Assembly: GCF_014650495.1 (NCBI RefSeq)
Contig: NZ_BMVB01000025.1
Location: forward strand, 17,658-80,881
DNA from: Streptomyces cinnamoneus
Lineage (GTDB): Bacteria > Actinomycetota > Actinomycetes > Streptomycetales > Streptomycetaceae
Length of the DNA stretch: 63,224 nt
Direction: 5' to 3'
Shown: in pieces, positions 27,199-34,797 of the stretch
Layout: each line of letters opens with the position of its first letter
How positions within the stretch are numbered: the first letter of the stretch is position 1
Notes under the pieces: generated by a model
The model's database searches: none
What the model saw: only the letters and a program-made list of their open reading frames with translations
What the model was told of the DNA's origin: nothing
Translations under genes and position numbers: made by a program

Positions 27199-27247
27199 GG
27201 GGGCCGCGGGCCGGCCGGCGGCCCGCGCGCCGGGGTTCACACCGGGC

Positions 27248-27835
27248 TCACGCAGGGTGGGCGCCGGGCCAGGGGCCGGGCGGCGGGGTGTCCGGCTCCT
27301 CCTCGGTACGGGTGTCGAACAGCCGGAAGCCGCGCCGCTCGTAGTTGGCCATCGCGTGCGGCCCGTCCTTGCTGCAGGTGTGCAGCCACACCCGCTTCGT
27401 CGGCTCCAGTCCCGGCCACCGTCCGGCCAGGTCCCAGGCCCGCGCGGTCCCGTACGTCAGCAGGTGCCCGCCGATGCGGCGCCCCCGGAACTGCGGGACG
27501 AGCCCGAAGTACACGATCTCCACGGCCCCCTCGGGCTGCGCCTCCAGTTCGACGTACCCGGCCGGCGTCCCGTGCTCGTACGCCACCCACGTCTCGACGC
27601 CCGGCCGCTCCAGGTGCGCCCGCCACCGCTCGTACGGCCAGGGCAGCCGGTCGGTCCAGGTCACGTCCCCGCCCACGGCCGTGTAGAGGAAGCGGCTGAA
27701 CTCGGGCGAGGGCACCTCGGCCCGTTCGATCCGGATCCCGGACGAGGCGTCCGGAATGCGGGCGGGCACGAGGTCGGCCGGCGAAGTCTGTTCCAGCGAC
27801 CAGGTCGTCACGGTCGTCGTCGCGCTGTTGTTCAT
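27248..27835 (-). CDS. GNAT-family N-acetyltransferase
   Basis: 195 residues. The acetyl-CoA-binding motif A is IVYFGLVPQFRGRRIGGHLL and motif B follows with NYERRGFRLFDTR. The substrate is unknown. The C-terminus is proline-rich (PDTPPPGPWPGAHP). Start ATG 27835. The gene is 13 bases downstream of the GAF-domain regulator in the same direction and may be co-transcribed with it. Confidence 0.85.
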   Translation of the reverse strand: MNNSATTTVTTWSLEQTSPADLVPARIPDASSGIRIERAEVPSPEFSRFLYTAVGGDVTWTDRLPWPYERWRAHLERPGVETWVAYEHGTPAGYVELEAQPEGAVEIVYFGLVPQFRGRRIGGHLLTYGTARAWDLAGRWPGLEPTKRVWLHTCSKDGPHAMANYERRGFRLFDTRTEEEPDTPPPGPWPGAHPA

Positions 27836-27848
27836 GGCCGGAAGCCAA

Positions 27849-29117
27849 TCACGGCACCCCGCCCCGCCCGACGGGCAGGCCCCGCCGTGCGGCCAGCACC
27901 GCCGGTGCCGTCGAGCCGGGCAGCAGGTCCGCCGGGTGCGGCGGGATGCGCAGCAGCACCTCCAGGCCGTCCGCGAAACGGTACGGGCGGTGGCCGAGCA
28001 CTCCGGCCAGCGTGCGCCGGATCCGCGACAGCTCCGCGCGCACCGTCACCGTCCGCGTGGGGTCGCCGAACAGATCCGCCGCCAGCTCCGCGGCCGTGCG
28101 CCCCGCCGGGTGCCGGGCCAGGACGTACAGCAGCTCCGCGTGGCGCGGACTGAGCTCGTGCGACCACTCGCCGGCCGCCCCCGAGACCGTCACCGTCCAG
28201 CCGCGGGGCCGGCGCAGGTCCAGCACCAGCCGGCCCGGCGCGTCCCGGGGCCGGCCCTCCTCGATGCGTACCAGCCAGCCGTCCGGCAGCGGCTCCAGCG
28301 TGCACGGCCCCAGCGACGGCAGCCAGGCCGGGCCGGGCCGCACGTCGCGCGGCAGCACCACCCGGCTCACCGGGGCCATCCCCGTCACCGCCGCCGTCCA
28401 GCCGTCCCGGTCCACGGCCAGGGCCCGCCCGGGCAGCCGCGCCAGCATCGGCGCCGCAACCGCCCGCAACCGGTCCACGGACTCCCAGTGCCGGGCGCGC
28501 AGCTCCGCCTCCGCCACCTTGGCGACGGCGGTCACCAGCGCCAGCGTCGCCGGATTGAACGCGGGCGCGGGCCCGCTCACGTTCAGCACCCCCAGCAGCC
28601 GCCCGTCGCGCGGGTCGTGCAACGGCGCCGCCGCACACGTCCAGGCGTGGTGCGAGCGCACGAAGTGCTCCGCGGAGTGCACCTGCACCGGCCGCCGTTC
28701 CACCAGCGCGAGCCCGATGCCGTTGGTGCCCACCAGCTCCTCCGTCCAGGAGGCCCCCACCTCGAAGCCCAGCCGGTCGGCGCTCCGGCGCACCCCATGG
28801 CTGCCCTCCCGCCACAGCACCCGCCCGTCCGCGTCCGTCACGGCGATCAGGTGCCGCACGGCGTCGGCCGCGTCCCGCAGGCCCCCGCGCAGCTGCGGCA
28901 GCAGCTCGGCCAGCGGCGAGGAGTGGCGCCGGTGCTCCACCTCCTCGGGCGAGATCAGCGGCACCGGCCGGCCCTGCTCCGGGTCCACGCCGTGCCGCCG
29001 CACCCGGTGCCAGGACTCCCCGATCACCGTCCGCGGCCGCACCGGGGGCGTCGAGCCGGCGAGGGCCGCCTCCCGGATGGCGGGAAGCAGCCCCGCGTCG
29101 ATTGGTATGCGCTCCAC
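27849..29117 (-). CDS. GAF-domain transcriptional regulator with C-terminal winged helix
   Basis: 422 residues. N-terminal part resembles the sensor half of AcoR-type activators (RTVIGESWHRVRRHGVDPEQ) and is followed by a GAF domain (GASWTEELVGTNGIGLAL, HHAWTCAAAPLHDP). There is no sigma-54 AAA domain. Instead the C-terminus is a winged-helix domain (LSPRHAELLYVLARHP, TVRAELSRIRRTL). GTG 29117 begins VERIPIDAGLLPAIREAAL. Likely a ligand-responsive regulator. TTGCAAC repeats just upstream may be its own operator. Confidence 0.8.
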   Translation of the reverse strand: MERIPIDAGLLPAIREAALAGSTPPVRPRTVIGESWHRVRRHGVDPEQGRPVPLISPEEVEHRRHSSPLAELLPQLRGGLRDAADAVRHLIAVTDADGRVLWREGSHGVRRSADRLGFEVGASWTEELVGTNGIGLALVERRPVQVHSAEHFVRSHHAWTCAAAPLHDPRDGRLLGVLNVSGPAPAFNPATLALVTAVAKVAEAELRARHWESVDRLRAVAAPMLARLPGRALAVDRDGWTAAVTGMAPVSRVVLPRDVRPGPAWLPSLGPCTLEPLPDGWLVRIEEGRPRDAPGRLVLDLRRPRGWTVTVSGAAGEWSHELSPRHAELLYVLARHPAGRTAAELAADLFGDPTRTVTVRAELSRIRRTLAGVLGHRPYRFADGLEVLLRIPPHPADLLPGSTAPAVLAARRGLPVGRGGVP

Positions 29118-29167
29118 GCAGCAATGGTGCCCGTCGGGGGCGGCCGCGCGCCGGGGCATCGGCGATA

Positions 29168-29194
29168 TTGCAACGCCTTGCAACCATTGCGAAC
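29168..29194. promoter_or_regulatory. TTGCAAC direct repeats upstream of the GAF regulator
   Basis: TTGCAAC occurs at 29168 and 29178 and a variant TTGCGAAC at 29187, all in one orientation and spaced nine to ten bases apart, about one helical turn. This is in the region between the divergent GAF regulator and YihY genes and suits binding of a tandem winged-helix protein. Confidence 0.4.
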
Positions 29195-29315
29195 GCACCC
29201 CCGCCGGGCGGAAGGTGACGGTGAGCGGCCGGAGGGTGGTGCCGAGTCGGCGCAGCACCACCCTCCGCGGCCTCCCACCAGCGCCTCCCGTGCCCCCGGC
29301 CGCCGGGGCCGCGGG

Positions 29316-29345
29316 ATGAAGCGACCCGCCCGCGGCCGATACGGT
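29316..29345 (+). promoter_or_regulatory. Possible leaderless promoter of the YihY gene
   Basis: A TACGGT -10-like box (29340-29345) lies six bases before the GTG start at 29352, with a poor -35 match ATGAAG 18 bases upstream. No ribosome site precedes the start, which agrees with a leaderless transcript. Confidence 0.4.
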
Positions 29346-29351
29346 TAGGGC

Positions 29352-30530
29352 GTGCAGGCAGCAAAAGAACATTCGGGCCGGCAGGTCGGCCGCCTTCACA
29401 GGGCAAGGGCTCTGTACCGAAATGTCTCCAAACGCAGGATGGCGTGGCTGCTCCTGAAGGACACCGTCAACTCCTGCATGGAGTACCGCGTCACAGGACT
29501 CGCCGCGGAAGCCGCCTTCTTCACCCTGCTGTCCTTGCCGCCCCTGCTGCTCGGTCTCCTCGGTCTGCTCCGCTACCTGGACGACTGGGCCGACATGGAC
29601 ACCATCGGCAGCATCCAGCAGAACATCCTCAGCGCCTCCGCGGCCGTCCTGTCGGACCGGGGCACCCAGGAGATCGCCCAGCCGCTGGTGCGCGAGGTCA
29701 TCAAGCTCGGCCGCCCCGACGTCATCTCGGTCGGCTTCGCCCTCGCTCTGTGGTCCGGCTCCCGCGCCGTCAACGTCTTCGTCGACACCATCACGATCAT
29801 GTACGGGCTGGAGGGCAAGCGCGGCATCGTCAAGACCCGTCTGCTGGCCTTCCTCCTCTACGTCGCCGCCCTCGTCGTCGGCGCCGTGGCCCTGCCGCTG
29901 ATGGTGGCCGGCCCCGAGGCGGTGGTCGACGTCGTGCCCTGGAGCGCGGACCTCGTGCGCTTCCTGTACTGGCCCGTCGTCATCATCCTGTCCATCGCCT
30001 TCCTCACCACGCTCTACCACGTGTCCGTGCCGGTGCGTTCGCCGTGGGAGGAGGACATCCCCGGAGCGCTCGTCGCCCTCGCGATGTGGGTGCTCGGCAG
30101 CTTCCTGCTGCGCCTGTACCTGACGCACACGGTCGAGGGCGTCACCATCTACGGCTCGCTCGCCGCGCCCGTCGCCGTCCTGCTGTGGATCGGCGTCTCG
30201 GCCTTCGCGGTGCTGGTCGGCGCCGCGGTCAACGCGGCCCTGGACCGCGTGTGGCCGTCCGTCGCCACCGCCGCGGCCCGGGCCGAGGTCGACCGCCAGC
30301 GGGAGGCCGCCGCCGCCCAGGCGGCCGCCGAACGCGCCGCCATGGCCCTGGTGCACGAGCTGGAGGACGACCCCTTCGACGAACCCGACGACGGCAGCGT
30401 CGGGCAGGACCGCGAGCCCCCCTCGGAGTTCCCCGAGCGCTGGGCCCAGTTCCTCCCCCACGACGACGTCCGCTCCCGCATCCAGAAGCCCGAGCACCAG
30501 CCGAAGCACGCCAAGCACCGCAGGGAATGA
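29352..30530 (+). CDS. YihY/virulence factor BrkB family membrane protein
   Basis: 392 residues. The family core is seen from LLKDTVNSCMEYRVTGLAAEAAFFTLLSLPPLLLG onward with about six membrane segments (residues about 50-80, 130-145, 175-200, 215-235, 250-265, 275-300), then a charged cytoplasmic tail of about 90 residues that includes a coiled-coil-like Ala/Glu/Arg stretch. Often misnamed ribonuclease BN; no nuclease motif is present. Function unknown, inner membrane. Confidence 0.88.
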   Translation: MQAAKEHSGRQVGRLHRARALYRNVSKRRMAWLLLKDTVNSCMEYRVTGLAAEAAFFTLLSLPPLLLGLLGLLRYLDDWADMDTIGSIQQNILSASAAVLSDRGTQEIAQPLVREVIKLGRPDVISVGFALALWSGSRAVNVFVDTITIMYGLEGKRGIVKTRLLAFLLYVAALVVGAVALPLMVAGPEAVVDVVPWSADLVRFLYWPVVIILSIAFLTTLYHVSVPVRSPWEEDIPGALVALAMWVLGSFLLRLYLTHTVEGVTIYGSLAAPVAVLLWIGVSAFAVLVGAAVNAALDRVWPSVATAAARAEVDRQREAAAAQAAAERAAMALVHELEDDPFDEPDDGSVGQDREPPSEFPERWAQFLPHDDVRSRIQKPEHQPKHAKHRRE

Positions 30531-30619
30531 CGGCCGGGGAAAAACCCTTCGCGCCACCGCGCCCCCGGCCCCTACGATCACCAGGCAAGAACGAAGAGCT
30601 CCTCAGGAGGTGAGTACGT

Positions 30620-30754
30620 GATGACTGTCACGGCGACGGGATCCACCCGCACTCAGCAGATCCATCCCACCTCCCTCCTGAAGGACCACCACCTTGTCCG
30701 AGCTCAGTGCTGCGCACCCCCTCTCCGCCTACGGCTGGGACGCGGGCTTCGCTG
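30620..30754 (+). CDS. Possible upstream ORF of rsgA (44 aa)
   Basis: ATG 30620 has a strong AGGAGG site ten bases upstream. The frame begins MTVTATGSTRTQQIHPTS, contains adjacent Cys codons, and ends 61 bases inside rsgA in another frame. It has a better initiation site than rsgA itself, which starts at TTG. It may be a regulatory ORF, or evidence that the annotated rsgA start is wrong. Low certainty. Confidence 0.35.
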
Positions 30755-31797
30755 ACAGCTTCGCCCCCTACGCCGCCCAGGGGCTCCTCCCCGGGCGGAT
30801 CGTCCGCGTCGACCGCGGCCGCTGCGACCTCGTCGTCCCCGACGGCGACGGCATACGGTCCGTGCTGGCCGACGCCTCCCTCGTCACCACCGGCGACCCG
30901 CTCGCCATCATGTGCACCGGCGACTGGGCCGCCGTCGACCCCGCACCCACCGGGGCGTACGTACGGGCCCTGCTGCCCCGCCGCACCGCCTTCGTGCGCT
31001 CCACGTCCTCCAAGCGGTCCGAGGGGCAGATCCTCGCGGCCAACGTCGACCACGCCGTCGTCGCCGTCTCGCTGGCCGTGGAGCTCGACCTCGGCCGCAT
31101 CGAGCGGTTCCTCACGCTGGCCTGGGAGAGCGGCGCCGAGCCGCTCGTCGTGCTCACCAAGGCCGACCTCGTCCCCGGCCCCGACGTCCTGGGCCACCTG
31201 ATCGCCGACACCGGGGCGGCCGCCCCGGGCGTACAGGTGCTGGCCGTCAGCGCGGAGACCGGCGAGGGCGTCGACGTCCTCGCCGCCGTCCTGGCCGGCG
31301 GGACCTCCGTCCTGCTCGGCCAGTCGGGCGCGGGGAAGTCCACGCTTGCCAATGCCCTGGCCGGCGAGCAGGTCCAGGACGTCAACGCCACCCGCGACCG
31401 CGACGGCAAGGGCCGGCACACCACCACCACGCGCAACCTGCTGCCGCTGCCCGGTGGCGGAGTCCTCATCGACACCCCGGGGCTGCGCGGGGTGGGGCTG
31501 TGGGACGCCGAGAGCGGCGTGGCCCGGGCGTTCTCCGAGATCGACTCGCTGGCGGCGGACTGCCGCTTCCACGACTGCGGCCACGCATCGGAGCCGGGCT
31601 GCGCGGTCCTCGCCGCGGTCGACGCCGGAGAGCTGCCGCAGCGCCGTCTGGACAGCTACCGCAAGCTGCTCCGGGAGAACGCGCACATCGCGGCCCGCAC
31701 CGACGCCCGCCTGCGGGCGGCGATGCGCCGTGAGTGGAAGCTGATGCAGACCGCCGGCCGGCACATCGCGGCCCGCAAGAAGGACGGCCTGTACTGA
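30694..31797 (+). CDS. rsgA: Ribosome small subunit-dependent GTPase RsgA
   Basis: 367 residues with the circularly permuted GTPase order: TKADL (G4) before GQSGAGKSTLANAL (G1) and DTPGLRGVG (G3). An OB domain precedes and a zinc motif follows (CRFHDCGHASEPGC). It acts in 30S maturation. TTG 30694 has GAAGGA eight bases upstream and gives the usual family length; the strongest nearby ribosome site instead serves an overlapping 44-codon ORF. Confidence 0.92.
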   Translation: MSELSAAHPLSAYGWDAGFADSFAPYAAQGLLPGRIVRVDRGRCDLVVPDGDGIRSVLADASLVTTGDPLAIMCTGDWAAVDPAPTGAYVRALLPRRTAFVRSTSSKRSEGQILAANVDHAVVAVSLAVELDLGRIERFLTLAWESGAEPLVVLTKADLVPGPDVLGHLIADTGAAAPGVQVLAVSAETGEGVDVLAAVLAGGTSVLLGQSGAGKSTLANALAGEQVQDVNATRDRDGKGRHTTTTRNLLPLPGGGVLIDTPGLRGVGLWDAESGVARAFSEIDSLAADCRFHDCGHASEPGCAVLAAVDAGELPQRRLDSYRKLLRENAHIAARTDARLRAAMRREWKLMQTAGRHIAARKKDGLY

Positions 31798-31936
31798 CCG
31801 TCCGCGCCGACGGCACCGCCGCGCCGGCCGGGCTCCACGAGCTCGTCCGGCACGGCGGCCGCCGGCGCCCGGCCCCCCGAGGGCCCTGTCCGATTCCCGC
31901 CAGTCACGCGCCCGCGGGTACCGCAGACTGGAGGAC

Positions 31937-33427
31937 ATGACGGACCTTGCGCGACAGCTCGACGACCCCCGTTACGAGGCGGTGAGCAGCCGGGACGCAC
32001 GCTTCGACGGAGAGTTCTACTTCGCCGTGAAGACCACCGGCATCTACTGCCGGCCGAGCTGCCCCGCCCTGACCCCCAAGCGCGCCAACGTGCGCTTCTA
32101 CCCCTCGGCGGCCGCCGCCCAGGGCGCCGGCTTCCGGGCCTGCCGCCGCTGCCGGCCCGACGCGGCCCCCGGCTCGGCCGAGTGGAACGTACGGGCGGAC
32201 CTGGCCGGCCGCGCGATGCGGCTGATCGGCGACGGCGTCGTCGACCGCGAAGGCGTCGCGGGCCTCGCCACCCGCCTCGGCTACAGCGCCCGCCAGGTGC
32301 ACCGCCGGCTCACCGAGGAACTGGGCGCGGGCCCCGTCGCCCTCGCCCGGGCCCAGCGCGCCCACACGGCACGGGTGCTGCTGCAGACCACCGACCTTCC
32401 CGTCACCGAGATCGCCTTCGCGGCGGGCTTCGCGAGCGTGCGCCAGTTCAACGACACCATCCGCGAGGTCTACGCCCGCACCCCCAGCGAGCTGCGGGCC
32501 CGCCCCGCCCACCGCCGCCCGGGCACGCCCGGCGGCATCCCCCTGCGGCTCGCCCACCGCGGCCCGTTCGCCGCACCCGAGATCTTCGACTTCCTGCAGC
32601 GCCGGACCGTCGACGGCGTCGAGGAGATGCTCGGCACGCCCGGCTCCCGCCGCTACCGCCGCACCCTGCGGCTCCCCTACGGCACGGGCGTCGCCGAGGT
32701 CCACGAGCCCGGCCGCACCCACCGCGGCGACTGGCTCGACTGCCGGCTCCACCTCACCGACCCCCGTGACCTGTCGACGGCCGTACAGCGCGTCCGCCGC
32801 CTCTTCGACCTCGACGCCGACCCGTACGCCGTCGCCGAGCGGCTGGGCGCCGATGCCCGGCTGCGGCCGCTGGTCGCGGCCCGGCCCGGGCTGCGCTCCC
32901 CCGGGGCGGTGGACGGCGACGAGCTCGCCGTACGGGCCGTGCTCGGCCAGCAGGTGTCGGTGGCCGCCGCCGCACGGCTGGCGGGCACACTGGTGGCCGC
33001 CTACGGAAAGCCCCTGCCCGCACCCGACGGCACGCTGACCCATCTCTTCCCCGACCCCGGCACGCTGGCCGACGCCGCCCTCACCGAACTGGGCATGCCC
33101 GACAGCCGCCGCACCGCCCTGCGCACCGTCGCCGCCGCCCTGGCCGACGGCCAGGTGCGCCTCGACGCGGGCGCCGACCGCGAGCACGCCGAGCACGCCC
33201 TGCTCGCCCTGCGCGGCATCGGCCCGTGGACGGCCGGCTACATCCGCATGCGCGCGCTCGGCGACCCCGACGTCTTCCTGCCGGGCGACGCCGGCGTGCG
33301 CCACGGCCTCGCGGCCCTGGGCGCCGACGCCGCAGACGCCGAGTCCTGGCGGCCCTGGCGCTCGTACGCCCTGCACCACCTGTGGAACGCCCCCGGCCAC
33401 GCGCCGGACACCCCGAAGGACATCTGA
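31937..33427 (+). CDS. alkA: Ada-AlkA fusion: methylphosphotriester sensor and DNA-3-methyladenine glycosylase
   Basis: 496 residues in three parts. Residues 1-85: Ada N-domain with the Cys zinc site (GIYCRPSCPA, FRACRRCRPD) that accepts methyl groups from phosphotriesters. 90-190: AraC-type HTH pair (VAGLATRLGYSARQVHRRL, EIAFAAGFASVRQFNDTIRE). 200-496: AlkA domain with helix-hairpin-helix LLALRGIGPWTAGYIRMRALG and catalytic Asp in DVFLPGDAGVR. So sensor, regulator and glycosylase are one chain. The ogt gene follows after one base, forming an alkylation-repair operon likely self-activated. Confidence 0.93.
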   Translation: MTDLARQLDDPRYEAVSSRDARFDGEFYFAVKTTGIYCRPSCPALTPKRANVRFYPSAAAAQGAGFRACRRCRPDAAPGSAEWNVRADLAGRAMRLIGDGVVDREGVAGLATRLGYSARQVHRRLTEELGAGPVALARAQRAHTARVLLQTTDLPVTEIAFAAGFASVRQFNDTIREVYARTPSELRARPAHRRPGTPGGIPLRLAHRGPFAAPEIFDFLQRRTVDGVEEMLGTPGSRRYRRTLRLPYGTGVAEVHEPGRTHRGDWLDCRLHLTDPRDLSTAVQRVRRLFDLDADPYAVAERLGADARLRPLVAARPGLRSPGAVDGDELAVRAVLGQQVSVAAAARLAGTLVAAYGKPLPAPDGTLTHLFPDPGTLADAALTELGMPDSRRTALRTVAAALADGQVRLDAGADREHAEHALLALRGIGPWTAGYIRMRALGDPDVFLPGDAGVRHGLAALGADAADAESWRPWRSYALHHLWNAPGHAPDTPKDI

Positions 33428-33428
33428 C

Positions 33429-33926
33429 ATGCTCTACACCGAGACCGCCAGCCCCCTCGGCCGGCTGCTCCTCACCGGCCTCCCCTCGGCGGACGCGCCC
33501 GGCGGCACGGCCATCGCCTCGCTGTCCGTGCCCGGCCAGCGGAACGCCCCGGCCGTGCAGCCAAACTGGCGGCGCGAGCCCACCGCGTTCGCCGAGGCCG
33601 AACGGCAGCTCGCCGCCTACTTCGCGGGGGAGCGGGCGGACTTCTCCCTCGTCTACGCGGTCCAGGGCACCGAGTTCCGCCGCAAGGTCTGGGACGCCCT
33701 GGACGCCGTCCCCTACGGCACCACCACCAGCTACGGCGCGCTGGCCGCCCGCATCGGCGCCCCGCGGGCGGCCGTGCGCGCGGTGGGCGGCGCGATCGGC
33801 GCCAACCCGCTGCTCGTGCTGCGGCCCTGCCACCGCGTGATCGGCGCGGACGGCTCCCTCACCGGCTACGCGGGCGGCCTGGAGCGCAAGCGGCTGCTGC
33901 TCGCCCTGGAGAACGTCCCGCTGTGA
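33429..33926 (+). CDS. ogt: Methylated-DNA-[protein]-cysteine S-methyltransferase
   Basis: 165 residues. Active site LRPCHRVIGADGSLTGYAGG with the acceptor Cys, and the DNA-binding helix around YGTTTSYGALAARIG. Removes O6-methylguanine damage in a suicidal reaction. Starts one base after the stop of the Ada-AlkA gene, so the pair is one operon. Confidence 0.95.
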   Translation: MLYTETASPLGRLLLTGLPSADAPGGTAIASLSVPGQRNAPAVQPNWRREPTAFAEAERQLAAYFAGERADFSLVYAVQGTEFRRKVWDALDAVPYGTTTSYGALAARIGAPRAAVRAVGGAIGANPLLVLRPCHRVIGADGSLTGYAGGLERKRLLLALENVPL

Positions 33927-33980
33927 ACCGCGCTCCGCGTCCCGCCCCGCATCCCGCACCCTGCGGCACGGGGCGGCGCG

Positions 33981-34685
33981 TCAGCGCCGGGTGGTCCAGC
34001 CGCGCTCGGCGGCGTGCCAGCCCAGTTGCAGCCGGGTGGTCACCCCGGCGATCTCCATCAGCCGTTTGACGCGGCGCTGCACGGTCCGCAGGCCCAGCCC
34101 GAGCTGCTTGGCGACGCTCGCGTCCGTCAGCCCCGCCAGCAGCAGGGCCAGCACCTCCAGGTCGGTGGCGTCGGGCCCGTCCACGGCAGCGGGGAAGGGG
34201 CCGGGTGGACGTCCCTCGTGCCAGACGTCCTCGAACAGGTCGACCAGGCGGTCCAGCAGCCGGCCGGAGTGGACGACGAGGGCGGCGCTCCCGTCGCCGG
34301 AGGCCAGGGGCAGCAACGCCACCCTGCGGTCGGCCATGACCAGTTCGGCGGGTATCCGCTCGACCACCCGTATCAGCCCGCCGCCGTCCGGCCGGCCCCC
34401 GGCGGCCGGCCCGTGCCGGCCGAGGCGCTCGACGACGGTGCGGTGGGGCACCGCGCCCCCCTTGGCCGGGGCGGCGGCCCCCGGCCCGCGCGTCAACACC
34501 CCGGGCCCGCCCGTCAACATGGCGCACACTTCTTCCGCCGCGCTCAGTCGCAGCCGCAACAGCCGCCGGGTGATCGCTTCGGCACCCGTCACCACCTCCA
34601 CCGGACTCTCCCCGGCGGGCCGCTCCACCCGTCTTTCCCCGTGTGCCGTCTGCCGGATGGCCTCCACACCCATGGAACCCAGCAC
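33981..34685 (-). CDS. LuxR-type HTH regulator
   Basis: 234 residues. The C-terminal 60 residues form a LuxR/GerE HTH (LEVLALLLAGLTDASVAKQLGLGLRTVQRRVKRLM). The N-terminal region lacks a receiver domain and matches a group of Streptomyces orphan regulators that often sense an unknown signal. GTG 34685 has a GGGGAG site. It runs convergently with ogt and divergently from the PP2C-like gene. Confidence 0.8.
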   Translation of the reverse strand: MLGSMGVEAIRQTAHGERRVERPAGESPVEVVTGAEAITRRLLRLRLSAAEEVCAMLTGGPGVLTRGPGAAAPAKGGAVPHRTVVERLGRHGPAAGGRPDGGGLIRVVERIPAELVMADRRVALLPLASGDGSAALVVHSGRLLDRLVDLFEDVWHEGRPPGPFPAAVDGPDATDLEVLALLLAGLTDASVAKQLGLGLRTVQRRVKRLMEIAGVTTRLQLGWHAAERGWTTRR

Positions 34686-34797
34686 GCGCGACTCCCCTCC
34701 CCGTCCCCGCAACCGCGTTGCGCCTGCGGACATCATCCCTGGGGTGGTGTTCGCCGTGCACTCTTCCCGTATGCCCCGCAGTGTGGACAATAAGGGC

